Positions 32,798-39,792 of a stretch of 39,792 bases of DNA are shown piece by piece. The stretch is taken from NCBI GenBank assembly GCA_944326765.1, contig CALVFE010000012.1, positions 1 through 39,792 on the forward strand, given 5' to 3'. Both the position numbers and the translations under genes were made by a program. The stretch comes from an uncultured Elusimicrobiales bacterium. Its GTDB lineage: Bacteria > Elusimicrobiota > Elusimicrobia > Elusimicrobiales > Elusimicrobiaceae. The notes beneath the pieces were generated by a model. That model was not told the DNA's origin. It saw nothing but the letters and a program-made list of their open reading frames with translations, and did not search any database. Position 1 is the stretch's first letter. Each line of letters opens with the position of its first letter.

Positions 32798-33486
32798 AAA
32801 TATACGCAGACAACCGAATGCTTTCTTTGGGATTAGTAGGCGGCACGGTATCGCGCCACGGCGGCAATATGCGGGAGTCGGCCTCCCAAAACGCTCTCTA
32901 TGGCCAACTGAACATACCCGCAAAACAGATCCTGCATTTTCATCAAACACACAGCGACCGGATCATTCGCATCGCTTCGGACGCAGACGCTCTTTCTTTT
33001 CAAAACCAGCCGGAACAAGAAGCCGATGCGTGGCTTTTTTCCTGCGGCGGCTGGGGCGCGGCTATTTTGACGGCTGACTGCGTACCGCTGTTCTTATGGG
33101 ACGAAACCGCTTCCGTCTTTGCGCTGGCGCATTGCGGCTGGCGCGGCGTGGTAGGGCAATTGCCATACAAAACGGCGCTGGCCTTAAAAGAAGCCGGTGC
33201 GCAAGGAACGATTTACGGCTGGCTGGGGCCGCATATTCAAAGCTGCTGCTTTGAAGTGCAGCAAGACGTGGCCGCCCAATTTTCCGCCCAAAGCGTAATT
33301 CATAAAGGCAGTAAAATCTTCGTTAATTTAAATACGGAAATTATTCTCCAGCTGCAGCTGGCCGGATTAAACGCTGCAGACGTTAAAACCCCTTATTATT
33401 GCACCTGCGGAGATGCGGAAAATTTCTTTTCCTGGCGCCGAGATCATGTAAAAGACAGCCTGCTTTCTTTCGTGTACAAACCATAA
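32794..33486 (+). CDS. pgeF: Peptidoglycan editing factor PgeF (YfiH, multicopper-like)
   Basis: A 230-residue member of the YfiH/laccase-domain family. HFHQTHSDRI, ILTADCVPLFLWD, ALAHCGWRG, WLGPHIQSCCFEV and YYCTCGDAENFFSWRRD form the metal (Cys/His) site and the RRD end block. In E. coli PgeF removes wrongly inserted L-Ser from UDP-MurNAc peptides; other relatives show nucleoside activity. HCGWRG has Cys where most have Ala (HAGWRG). Overlap with murI by 4 bases strengthens a wall role. Confidence 0.9.
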   Translation: MKIYADNRMLSLGLVGGTVSRHGGNMRESASQNALYGQLNIPAKQILHFHQTHSDRIIRIASDADALSFQNQPEQEADAWLFSCGGWGAAILTADCVPLFLWDETASVFALAHCGWRGVVGQLPYKTALALKEAGAQGTIYGWLGPHIQSCCFEVQQDVAAQFSAQSVIHKGSKIFVNLNTEIILQLQLAGLNAADVKTPYYCTCGDAENFFSWRRDHVKDSLLSFVYKP

Positions 33487-33514
33487 AGAAACCCCGGCGA
33501 TGGCCGGGGTTTCT
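33487..33514. terminator. Bidirectional terminator after pgeF
   Basis: AGAAACCCCGGC / GCCGGGGTTTCT perfect 12-base-pair stem, loop GATG, between convergent pgeF and the antiporter gene. Confidence 0.85.
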
Positions 33515-33528
33515 ATTCTATAAAACTC

Positions 33529-34839
33529 TTATGGTTCCTGCGGCGGAACGGACGCCGAATCTTCCCCGGAAAGCGCCTTGTCCGCCGGTATCGCAGCCGG
33601 CGGAACCGGATCCGGAGCATGGCGGTAAAACATAGCCCGCCCTACCCACTTCAATCCGCCTTTTTCAATTCGGAAAGACATCAAGTTGGAAAGAACCACG
33701 CTAAAGAAAATGACCGCATAAATTACATCTTGTATTACCGCTCCTTCCTGCGGCAATTGCGAAGCAATCATAGCGGCCAACACCGCGCTCACCAGCCCGT
33801 TGGGACACATCGCCAGAATAACCGAACAGTCCGAACGGGTAATTTTTTTGGACACGCAATAATTGACCGCGGGCGCACGAAAAATAAGTTTTGCAATCGA
33901 CACCAGCAACCCTATCGCCAGCAAGTCGATTCTTCCCAGCCGTATGCAAATACCCATATACACAAAGAACAGGGTTTTAAAGATAAATTCGATCTCGTCA
34001 AAAAAAGCTTTTTCTCCGCTGTTTAAAGACAGCAGCCGCTGGTAATCCAGTTTAGGCAGCCACAAACGTTTAATCAGCCGGATATTGCCCGCCACCACGC
34101 CAAAGGCCAAAGTGGCGATGGCTCCATCACCGCCGATTAATCCGCTTAAGCTATATACCAACAGTACAAAGGCAAACGTAAGCGAAATGGCATTTTCCAA
34201 CCGGCGAACCCGGTTTAAAATACTCATCCAGAAAAATCCCGCCGCCAACGCAAACACAATGCCGATGCCGAACGATTTGATAATTCCAACCGCCAGCTCT
34301 CCGGCCGAAACCGTTTCTCCTTGCGACGCGGCCGATAAAAGCGCTAACGCCAAAACGATGGAATAAACTCCCGTCAGATTCGCCTCTAGAAAGAGAATGG
34401 TTTTGGTGGTTTTGGATACTTTCAGTTTAGCCAACATCGGGGTAATAACAGCAGTGGAATTATCCGCTACAATCGAACCAATAATTAAAGCATAAATTTG
34501 AGGAATCCCCAACGCGCGCTGGGTAATAAAAGCAATAATGGCGGTAATGAGTATAAAACAAACGGTGGTCAGCAGCAATCCCTGCCCCACCGCCCCGCGC
34601 AGAGATAAAATTCGAAATTCCAATCCGCTTTTAAACAATACGACAATCAATGCCAAAGTAGTAAAGATCTGGCCAGCTTCTCCAAAAGAAGCCGGACTGA
34701 CTATTTTTAATACCGGACCCATCAAAATGCCTAAAATCATCAACGGCAACACGTCCGGCAGGCGCGTTTTTTCAAACAAAGAAGAAAAAATATGCCCCAA
34801 AAACAGTAACACACCGATAAATAAAATAGCGTAAGTCAT
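33529..34839 (-). CDS. Cation/proton antiporter (monovalent cation:H+ antiporter superfamily)
   Basis: A 436-residue membrane protein with about 12 helices (MTYAILFIGVLLFLGHIFSS onward) and a short Pro-rich cytoplasmic tail. LPLMILGILMGP, FKSGLEF, IIGSIVADNSTAVITPML with an acidic-Asn pair (ADN) in the ion-binding helix, and FFVYMGICIRLG fit the NhaP/KefB-type fold. It would exchange Na+ or K+ for H+. The ATG at 34839 begins directly at the first helix; the frame extends to 34881. There is no Shine-Dalgarno; TATAAT is 6 bases upstream. Subfamily and ion are uncertain. Confidence 0.88.
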   Translation of the reverse strand: MTYAILFIGVLLFLGHIFSSLFEKTRLPDVLPLMILGILMGPVLKIVSPASFGEAGQIFTTLALIVVLFKSGLEFRILSLRGAVGQGLLLTTVCFILITAIIAFITQRALGIPQIYALIIGSIVADNSTAVITPMLAKLKVSKTTKTILFLEANLTGVYSIVLALALLSAASQGETVSAGELAVGIIKSFGIGIVFALAAGFFWMSILNRVRRLENAISLTFAFVLLVYSLSGLIGGDGAIATLAFGVVAGNIRLIKRLWLPKLDYQRLLSLNSGEKAFFDEIEFIFKTLFFVYMGICIRLGRIDLLAIGLLVSIAKLIFRAPAVNYCVSKKITRSDCSVILAMCPNGLVSAVLAAMIASQLPQEGAVIQDVIYAVIFFSVVLSNLMSFRIEKGGLKWVGRAMFYRHAPDPVPPAAIPADKALSGEDSASVPPQEP

Positions 34840-34845
34840 ATTCAA

Positions 34846-34851
34846 ATTATA
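34846..34851 (-). promoter_or_regulatory. -10 box of the antiporter gene, 6 bases from its ATG
   Basis: Perfect TATAAT followed by TTGAAT and ATG; no clear -35. Confidence 0.5.
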
Positions 34852-34894
34852 CGAAAAAAGGACTCTTGCGCGGGAGAACAATATTTATTTAAAT

Positions 34895-35830
34895 ATGCTT
34901 ATGGAACACAATGCAAAAATTTTACTGGCAGACGATTCCCACGCCATTCGTTTTTTAGTGTCCGAAATTCTGACCAACGCTGGTTTTACCGTAGTGGAAG
35001 CCGAGGACGGACAGGAAGCCATTGAAAAAACATATAAAGAAAATCCCGACCTGCTGATTTTGGACTATGAAATGCCCAAAAAAACGGGGTTTGAAGTGGT
35101 GCGCGAAGTGCGCAGCCGCACCGGCTATTTACACACGCCGATTATCATTTTTACAGCTGTAACCGAAAAATCCACCAAGCTGGAAGGGCTGGGGCTGGAT
35201 ATCGACGACTATTTGACTAAACCGGCCGATGAAGACGAAATCGTCGCGCGCGTGAAACTGCTTTTAAAACGCAATAAACAAAAAATGGACTGCAACCCGC
35301 TTACGCGTCTGCCGGGGAATCCCTCTATTCAAACCCGCGTGGAAGCAGAAATTGCCAGCGGACGCCCGTTTGCCGTTTTGTATTGCGACCTAAACAATTT
35401 TAAATCTTTTAACGACAAGTACGGTTTTGAAGCCGGCGACCGCGTGCTCAAAACCGAAGCCGATCTCATCGTTCGTGCGGCGGCACAAGATCCCACTTCT
35501 TTTGTAGGTCATATTGGGGGGGACGATTTTATCGTAGTCTGTTCCTTTGATAAGGCCGAAGCGATCGCTCAAGAGATTACTACCAAAACGGACGCACTCG
35601 CCCCTTCCTTCTACAGCGAAGAAGACCGCAAAAATGGATATATGATTTCCACCAACCGCCGCGGAGAGTTGGAAAAATTTAAATTCCTTTCCATCGGTAT
35701 TGGCGTGGTGCACAACACCAAAAAACCGCTTACGTCTTTTGCGATGGTCAGCAACATTGGCAGCGAGCTTAAATGTTTGGCTAAAAAATACGAAGGCGGC
35801 AGCTATTATGTGTTAGACCGCCGCGCCTGA
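34895..35830 (+). CDS. Response regulator with GGDEF-type (GGDDF) output domain
   Basis: A 311-residue two-domain protein. Receiver (~7-125): Asp13/Asp14 (LLADDS), phosphoacceptor Asp57 (LILDYEMP), Thr/Ala at FTAV, Lys109 (LTKPAD). Diguanylate-cyclase-type domain (~133-310): DCNPLTRLPGN, YCDLNNFKSFNDKYG, and signature GGDDF (208-212) instead of GGDEF, with SIGIGV near the end. If active it would make cyclic di-GMP when phosphorylated; I see no RxxD inhibitory site at the usual distance. The start may be 34895 or the second ATG at 34901; neither has a ribosome site. It is divergent from the antiporter gene. Confidence 0.88.
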   Translation: MLMEHNAKILLADDSHAIRFLVSEILTNAGFTVVEAEDGQEAIEKTYKENPDLLILDYEMPKKTGFEVVREVRSRTGYLHTPIIIFTAVTEKSTKLEGLGLDIDDYLTKPADEDEIVARVKLLLKRNKQKMDCNPLTRLPGNPSIQTRVEAEIASGRPFAVLYCDLNNFKSFNDKYGFEAGDRVLKTEADLIVRAAAQDPTSFVGHIGGDDFIVVCSFDKAEAIAQEITTKTDALAPSFYSEEDRKNGYMISTNRRGELEKFKFLSIGIGVVHNTKKPLTSFAMVSNIGSELKCLAKKYEGGSYYVLDRRA

Positions 35831-35848
35831 AATTTGGGTGCAAAATAA

Positions 35849-35876
35849 AAAGCCCCACTCGCCAGAGCGGGGCTTT
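35849..35876. terminator. Bidirectional terminator after the GGDDF gene
   Basis: AAAGCCCCACTC / GAGCGGGGCTTT stem with a single A:C mismatch and 4-base loop, between convergent genes. Confidence 0.82.
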
Positions 35877-35894
35877 GTAAAATCAAACCGTTTA

Positions 35895-36257
35895 TTACCA
35901 CGCGTGGTGCAGCCGAAAACCCGCCCATACCGCCATCAAACACGCCAACACATTAAGCAGTATATTGCATACAGCCAGCAAAAATTCCCGGTTGTGATAC
36001 AGGGAAAGCGTGTCTAAAGAAAAGGAAGAAAACGTAGTAAATCCGCCCAACACTCCCACCACTAAAAACAAACGCGCGGGCTGCGCAGGATTTTCAAAAT
36101 ACGGCGCCAAGTAGCCAATTGCCAAACTGCCCAGCACATTTACCATGAATGTTGCCCAGTGGCCGCGCCAGGCTAAAAATGCCGCGCCCGCACTCACGCC
36201 GTAACGCAGCGCCGCACCGATAAATCCGCCTAATCCTACATATAAAAAGTTCATCAT
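35895..36257 (-). CDS. crcB: Fluoride channel CrcB (Fluc)
   Basis: A 120-residue four-helix membrane protein. Family motifs: GGFIGAALRYGVS near the start, FMVNVLGSLAIGYL with the pore Asn, and GVLGGFTTFSSFSLD. Dual-topology dimers export fluoride from the cytoplasm. Only one crcB is present here, as is usual for dual-topology forms. No ribosome site; TATAAA (36266-36271) is 8 bases upstream, so no room exists for a fluoride riboswitch unless transcription begins farther up. Confidence 0.95.
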   Translation of the reverse strand: MMNFLYVGLGGFIGAALRYGVSAGAAFLAWRGHWATFMVNVLGSLAIGYLAPYFENPAQPARLFLVVGVLGGFTTFSSFSLDTLSLYHNREFLLAVCNILLNVLACLMAVWAGFRLHHAW

Positions 36258-36265
36258 ACTTATAT

Positions 36266-36271
36266 TTTATA
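36266..36271 (-). promoter_or_regulatory. -10-like box of crcB, 8 bases from its ATG
   Basis: TATAAA in an AT-rich gap followed by ATATAAGT and the ATG. Confidence 0.35.
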
Positions 36272-36296
36272 AAATCCGCGGCGGCCTAAAAGACAA

Positions 36297-36336
36297 AAAA
36301 ATGCGGAGGCTGCTTAAAACAGCTCCCCGCATTTTT
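36297..36336 (-). terminator. Terminator after the phosphoglucomutase gene
   Basis: AAAAATGCGG / CCGCATTTTT outer stem with an inner GCTG/CAGC stem, just before the crcB promoter region. Confidence 0.78.
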
Positions 36337-36347
36337 CCGTGTAAACT

Positions 36348-37895
36348 TTATTTGGCCAAAATTTGTTTGGCTTGTTCAATCAAATCCTCCAAGTGTTTGG
36401 GACTGACGAACGTTTCTGCATAGATTTTAAGGATATTCTCCGTACCGGAAGGGCGCACCAAAAACCACGAACTTTGCAGATAAATTTTGATGCCGTCCGT
36501 ATCGCGCACGCGCGTTACTTTTTCTCCCGCCACCTGATGCAAATTTTCAAAATCGGCGGCTTTAAGCGATTTGACGCGTTTTTTGGTTTCTTCATCGGTA
36601 GGAACGTCCACCCGCGTATAATAAGGCGTACCGTGTTTAGCCGTCAGCTGCTGGTACAAATCGGCGATATCTCCTTCGGTCGCCATGATTTCCATCAGCA
36701 AACATACAGCCAAAATGCCGTCTTTTTCGGGAGTCCATCCGCTTACAGACATTCCGGCGCTCTCTTCTCCGGCCAGCACATATTTGCGCTTGACGATTCC
36801 TTCCACAAAGTATTTAAATCCTACATTGACTTCGTCCAACCTCAACCCATGCGACGCCGCAATACGGTCTAATAAAGAAGTGGTCCCCAGGGTGCGCCCG
36901 ATGGAATAAGCGTCGCGCACCTTATGATGCCGGTACAGATAATCCGCCATTACGCATAACGCGTGATTCGGGGAAATAAGCCCCCCCTTCGCAGTAGCGC
37001 AGCCAAAGCGGTCTGCGTCCGGATCGGAAGCGCCGGCAAAATTATAGGTGCCGTTTTCCACAAATTGAATCAGCGGCGACATCGGATATTTAGACGAAGG
37101 ATCCATGCGGATTTTTCCGTCGTGATCAATCGGAATAAAATAGAACGTGGGATCCTGCACTTTGCTGACGATTTCCACATTTTTAAGGCCGTATTTTTCT
37201 TTAATCTCCTCGTAGAACGCCAAGCTGCTGCCGCCTAACGGGTGCACCGCAAATTTTAAGGGCGAAGCCGCGATGGCTTTAAAATCAATAAACCGCGCCA
37301 GGGCCGTAATATACGGCGTAATCAAATCGGCCGAGCGAACGAGCCCCTGCTGGCGGGCTTCTTCCAACGGCATGGATTTAATTTGTTCCGGTTCAGCCAT
37401 ATATTCATTGGCGTATTTTTCAATTAACGAAGTAAGCGAAGCGTCGGCCGGGCCTCCGTTGGAGGGATTGTATTTCAGCCCCATATCCTGCGGCGGATTG
37501 TGGCTGGCAGTTCCATTCAAAGAGGCGCTGGCGCGGCCGCTGATAATTTCAAAGGAAAAAACCGGCGTCGGCAAGGGCATGTCCGGCAAGATGACCGCAA
37601 ACCCGTTTCCGGCCAGTACTTCGGCACAAAGGCGCGCCGTATCGGCAGACATCAGCCGGGTATCGCCGCCCACCAAAATGGGGCCGGTGATATTCTGCTC
37701 TTTATGAATCCGTGCGACCGCTTGCGCAATGGCTCGGGCGTGCAAAGCGCAGAAGCCCACTCCTAAAGTGCCGCGATGACCGGAAGTTCCAAATTTTACC
37801 GGAACAGGTGTCCCGTTCGGTTTAAAAAATTGTTCTCTAAGAGAAACTACATCTATTTTTTGTTTCGTCAGCGTTCCAGCGAGTTCACTTACCAT
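36348..37895 (-). CDS. pgm: Phosphoglucomutase, alpha-D-glucose phosphate-specific
   Basis: A 515-residue mutase resembling E. coli Pgm (546 residues) rather than the gene at 9945. N-terminal KFGTSGHRG (~34-42), catalytic Ser131 in GTASHNPPQDMGLKYNPSNGGPA, metal loop DPDADR (Asp291/293/295), GEESAGMS and RPSGTENILKIY are intact. It interconverts glucose 1- and 6-phosphate in glycogen or cell-envelope sugar metabolism. AGGAG 6 bases before the ATG, with TATAAT only about 14 bases upstream, gives a very short leader. Ends with its own terminator. Confidence 0.94.
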   Translation of the reverse strand: MVSELAGTLTKQKIDVVSLREQFFKPNGTPVPVKFGTSGHRGTLGVGFCALHARAIAQAVARIHKEQNITGPILVGGDTRLMSADTARLCAEVLAGNGFAVILPDMPLPTPVFSFEIISGRASASLNGTASHNPPQDMGLKYNPSNGGPADASLTSLIEKYANEYMAEPEQIKSMPLEEARQQGLVRSADLITPYITALARFIDFKAIAASPLKFAVHPLGGSSLAFYEEIKEKYGLKNVEIVSKVQDPTFYFIPIDHDGKIRMDPSSKYPMSPLIQFVENGTYNFAGASDPDADRFGCATAKGGLISPNHALCVMADYLYRHHKVRDAYSIGRTLGTTSLLDRIAASHGLRLDEVNVGFKYFVEGIVKRKYVLAGEESAGMSVSGWTPEKDGILAVCLLMEIMATEGDIADLYQQLTAKHGTPYYTRVDVPTDEETKKRVKSLKAADFENLHQVAGEKVTRVRDTDGIKIYLQSSWFLVRPSGTENILKIYAETFVSPKHLEDLIEQAKQILAK

Positions 37896-38007
37896 AAAGT
37901 TCTCCTGTAATTATAAAAATACAAATCGTTTTTTCGGCAGTCGGGTTGCGTATCCGCCCGTCTTTTTCTATGATATTATATATCTTAAAAATCCGCAATG
38001 GAGAACT

Positions 38008-38706
38008 ATGAAAAAACTATTCGCTGTTTGTGTCAGTATTTTATGTTTTGCGGGGGCGTCCTTCGCTTCCAATATCGCCGACGATTTCCGCGCACATTAT
38101 TCTGCGGCGTCCGACTTATCGGCCTATAACAAAGATCTCAATGCGTTAATCGGCCTGGCGGACTTTCATACCGGAAAAGGAACCGCGTTCCCCGGCTTTG
38201 ATATCGGCGCCACTTTAAGCGCCGTTAAGCCTTCGTCTTCCAACAACATTTCTTCCGACGATTACCTCTATGCCGCTTTTATTACCGCGGAAACCAAAAT
38301 CCCCGTGCTGGACTTGGGGGTTGTGCTGCGCGGTACGGATTCCAACGGTTTTAAATCGCTCGGCGGCGGTTTAAAATATAATTTTGGACTGTTTGATACC
38401 GTCAACATCTCGTTAGGCGGATTTTATGACCGCGGTTCCACCGACTGGTACACCACCGATCACTACTCTCTCTCCGCCGTGGCTTCTATGAATGTATTGT
38501 TTATCACTCCGTATCTGGGCATCGGGTACGATTACGGGGAACTAAAAACCAAGGATCTGCTTCCTTCCCGCTCCACGTCCGACGGAGATATGCGCTATAC
38601 GGCCGGGGTAAATGTAAAACCGTTCCCGTTTGTCTATTTGTTTGCCGCTTACACGCAAACGTCCTCCAGCCACGGACTGCAAGGCGGAGTAGGACTGAAC
38701 TTTTAA
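38008..38706 (+). CDS. Small outer-membrane beta-barrel protein
   Basis: A 232-residue protein with a clear signal peptide (MKKLFAVCVSILCFAGASFA, cut before SNIADD). The mature part alternates hydrophobic and polar residues in short Gly/Tyr-rich strands (GGGLKYNFGLFDTVNISLGG, ITPYLGIGYDYGELK) and ends GGVGLNF with a terminal Phe, typical of outer-membrane barrels with about 8-10 strands. No family is recognised and no enzymatic motif is seen. GGAG 6 bases before the ATG. murB starts 15 bases after the stop. Function unknown; could be porin-like or structural. Confidence 0.75.
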   Translation: MKKLFAVCVSILCFAGASFASNIADDFRAHYSAASDLSAYNKDLNALIGLADFHTGKGTAFPGFDIGATLSAVKPSSSNNISSDDYLYAAFITAETKIPVLDLGVVLRGTDSNGFKSLGGGLKYNFGLFDTVNISLGGFYDRGSTDWYTTDHYSLSAVASMNVLFITPYLGIGYDYGELKTKDLLPSRSTSDGDMRYTAGVNVKPFPFVYLFAAYTQTSSSHGLQGGVGLNF

Positions 38707-38721
38707 CCGTTGCCCGCATCT

Positions 38722-39621
38722 ATGGATTATAAACAGGAACTCAAAACTTTTTTCGCGGAACACTGCCTTTTCAATGAACCCATGGCGCGTCACACGACCT
38801 ACCGCACCGGAGGAAAGGCGGAGGTATATGTATATCCGCAAACGCGGGAAGAATGGAGCTTTGTGCTGAAACTCGCCGAAGCGGAAAAAATACCGTTGCG
38901 CATTATCGGTTTTGGTTCCAACATTTTAGTAGGCGGAAAAGGAATTGACGGAATTACCTGCTCCACCAAGCGAATGAATCACGTCAGCCAAGACGGAGAA
39001 TATATCAAGGCCGAAGCCGGCGCCGCGTTAGATAAAGTATGCGAAATCGCCTGCGAAGCCGGGTTGGCCGGTATGGAAAAACTTTCCGGCATTCCCGGAA
39101 GCGTAGGCGGAGCCGTATATATGAACGCGGGCGCGTTTGGGCAGGAAACGTTTGATTGTCTGGAATATTTTGATGTCATTGACTGGGAAGGACGCCCCGC
39201 CACGCTGCTCAAAGAAGAAATGAAATACGCCTACCGCAAAGTGGAAGGCATACAAAATTATATTATTCTTTCGGCGGGCTTTCACTTGAGCAAAGGGGAT
39301 TTTCCGCAGCTTATCGAAAGCCGCAACACCGTGCTGCATAAGCGAATGGAAAAACAACCGCTGGAACTTCCGTCGGCCGGGAGTGTGTTTAAACGCCCGG
39401 CTAACGATTACGCCTCGCGCTTAATTGACGATACGGGGCTGCGCGGTTTATCAGTAGGCGGGGCGAAAGTATCGGAAAAACACGCCGGTTTTATTGTTAA
39501 TTTCAACCACGCTACTCCCAGCGACATCAAAACCTTAATGGATCTGGTGCGGGAAAAAGTAAAAGAAAAACACGGCGTGGAATTGGAATTGGAACAGATT
39601 TTGTGGGGAAATTTTGAATAA
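38722..39621 (+). CDS. murB: UDP-N-acetylenolpyruvoylglucosamine reductase
   Basis: A 299-residue cytoplasmic FAD enzyme making UDP-N-acetylmuramate. FAD-binding TYRTGGKAEVYVYP and IIGFGSNILVGGKG, SGIPGSVGGAVYMNAGAFG, the proton-donor Ser221 in PSAGSVFKRP, and GLRGLSVGGAKVSEKHAGF are present; the length fits type II MurB. The ATG at 38722 gives a normal N-terminus; an in-frame TTG at 38710 is possible, and neither has a ribosome site. Closely follows the beta-barrel gene (15 bases), probably cotranscribed. Confidence 0.96.
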   Translation: MDYKQELKTFFAEHCLFNEPMARHTTYRTGGKAEVYVYPQTREEWSFVLKLAEAEKIPLRIIGFGSNILVGGKGIDGITCSTKRMNHVSQDGEYIKAEAGAALDKVCEIACEAGLAGMEKLSGIPGSVGGAVYMNAGAFGQETFDCLEYFDVIDWEGRPATLLKEEMKYAYRKVEGIQNYIILSAGFHLSKGDFPQLIESRNTVLHKRMEKQPLELPSAGSVFKRPANDYASRLIDDTGLRGLSVGGAKVSEKHAGFIVNFNHATPSDIKTLMDLVREKVKEKHGVELELEQILWGNFE

Positions 39622-39654
39622 CTTCCCTATACAAAACAAACGGCGCGAAATTTA

Positions 39655-39684
39655 TTGACGCGCCGGTACCAATTAAGCTAAAAT
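39655..39684 (+). promoter_or_regulatory. Promoter of tRNA-Asp
   Basis: TTGACG (39655-39660), an 18-base spacer and TAAAAT (39679-39684), 22 bases before the tRNA. Confidence 0.65.
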
Positions 39685-39706
39685 ATATTGGTAACAAAAA
39701 ACAAAT

Positions 39707-39784
39707 GGAGCCGTGGTGTAGCCTGGTTAACACGCTGCCCTGTCAAGGCAGAGACCGCGAGTTCGAATCTCGTCGGCTCCGCCA
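39707..39784 (+). tRNA. tRNA-Asp (anticodon GUC)
   Basis: Complete cloverleaf: acceptor GGAGCCG/CGGCTCC, anticodon stem CTGCC/GGCAG around loop CTGTCAA (GTC at 39742-39744), T arm GCGAG-TTCGAAT-CTCGT, discriminator G and encoded CCA (39782-39784). Confidence 0.96.
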
Positions 39785-39792
39785 TTTGAAAA

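Noticed and set aside
36258-36300. Fluoride riboswitch before crcB
   Set aside because: The gap to the preceding terminator is only about 40 bases, AT-rich, and lacks the conserved crcB-motif elements.
38008-38706. PorV-like partner for the SprA-like protein
   Set aside because: The 232-residue barrel is shorter than PorV and shows no FadL-like motifs; only generic barrel features are seen.
1-39792. Mobile elements, prophage, CRISPR or a toxin-antitoxin/defence system
   Set aside because: No transposase, integrase, repeat array or paired small toxin/antitoxin genes were found; gene content is housekeeping and envelope functions.

Overview
The window looks like chromosomal DNA from a diderm (Gram-negative-type) bacterium of roughly balanced base composition. 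Genes for LPS export (lptF/lptG), an AsmA-family protein, outer-membrane beta-barrels and a SprA-like giant barrel point to two membranes, and murI/murB/pgeF point to a peptidoglycan wall. The gene mix (receptor-type Ser/Thr kinase, pilin-like domains, Na+-coupled symporters, short intergenic spaces full of hairpin terminators) would fit a host-associated Elusimicrobiota-like lineage. That placement is an impression, not a proof. There is no phage, IS element, CRISPR array or other mobile DNA; this is a compact housekeeping and envelope region.

Layout. 1-5918 (minus): a 1883-residue SprA-like outer-membrane protein followed 4 bases later by a truncated comF. 6030-7196 (minus): a secreted chymotrypsin-fold protease whose nucleophile is Cys. 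7322-9501 (plus): lptF-lptG. 9576-11354 (minus): a phosphohexomutase and a lone receiver protein. 11466-11809 (minus): tmRNA, divergent from a YacP/Rae1-like NYN ribonuclease (11906). Then on plus: tRNA-Leu and psd-pssA for phosphatidylethanolamine synthesis. 14048-16606 (minus): RDD/pilin-like membrane protein and an SSS symporter. 16816-21040: a divergent LemA-like gene converging on an alkaline-phosphatase-superfamily transferase-lemA-M48 protease operon. 21227-24113 (plus): a secreted coiled-coil protein and pyrimidine-nucleoside phosphorylase. 24182-29535 (minus): queH-asmA, corA and an AGCS symporter. 29601 (plus): nucleoside phosphorylase. 30445-31932 (minus): TPR-TM-kinase. 31997-33486 (plus): murI-pgeF. 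33529-34839 (minus): cation/proton antiporter. 34895-35830 (plus): receiver-GGDDF protein. 35895-37895 (minus): crcB and a Pgm-type phosphoglucomutase. 38008-39784 (plus): small beta-barrel protein, murB, tRNA-Asp.

Main themes: envelope building and quality control (SprA-like, LptFG, AsmA, PE synthesis, MurI/PgeF/MurB, LemA/HtpX), nucleoside salvage, Na+/H+/Mg2+/F- transport, and translation quality control (tmRNA beside a Rae1-like nuclease). The most noteworthy points are the SprA-family protein, the Cys-for-Ser protease, the tmRNA/Rae1-like pairing with an atypical tag, the receptor-like kinase topology, and a recurrent gene-start design in which a -10 box lies only 6-8 bases before the ATG, implying leaderless mRNAs.
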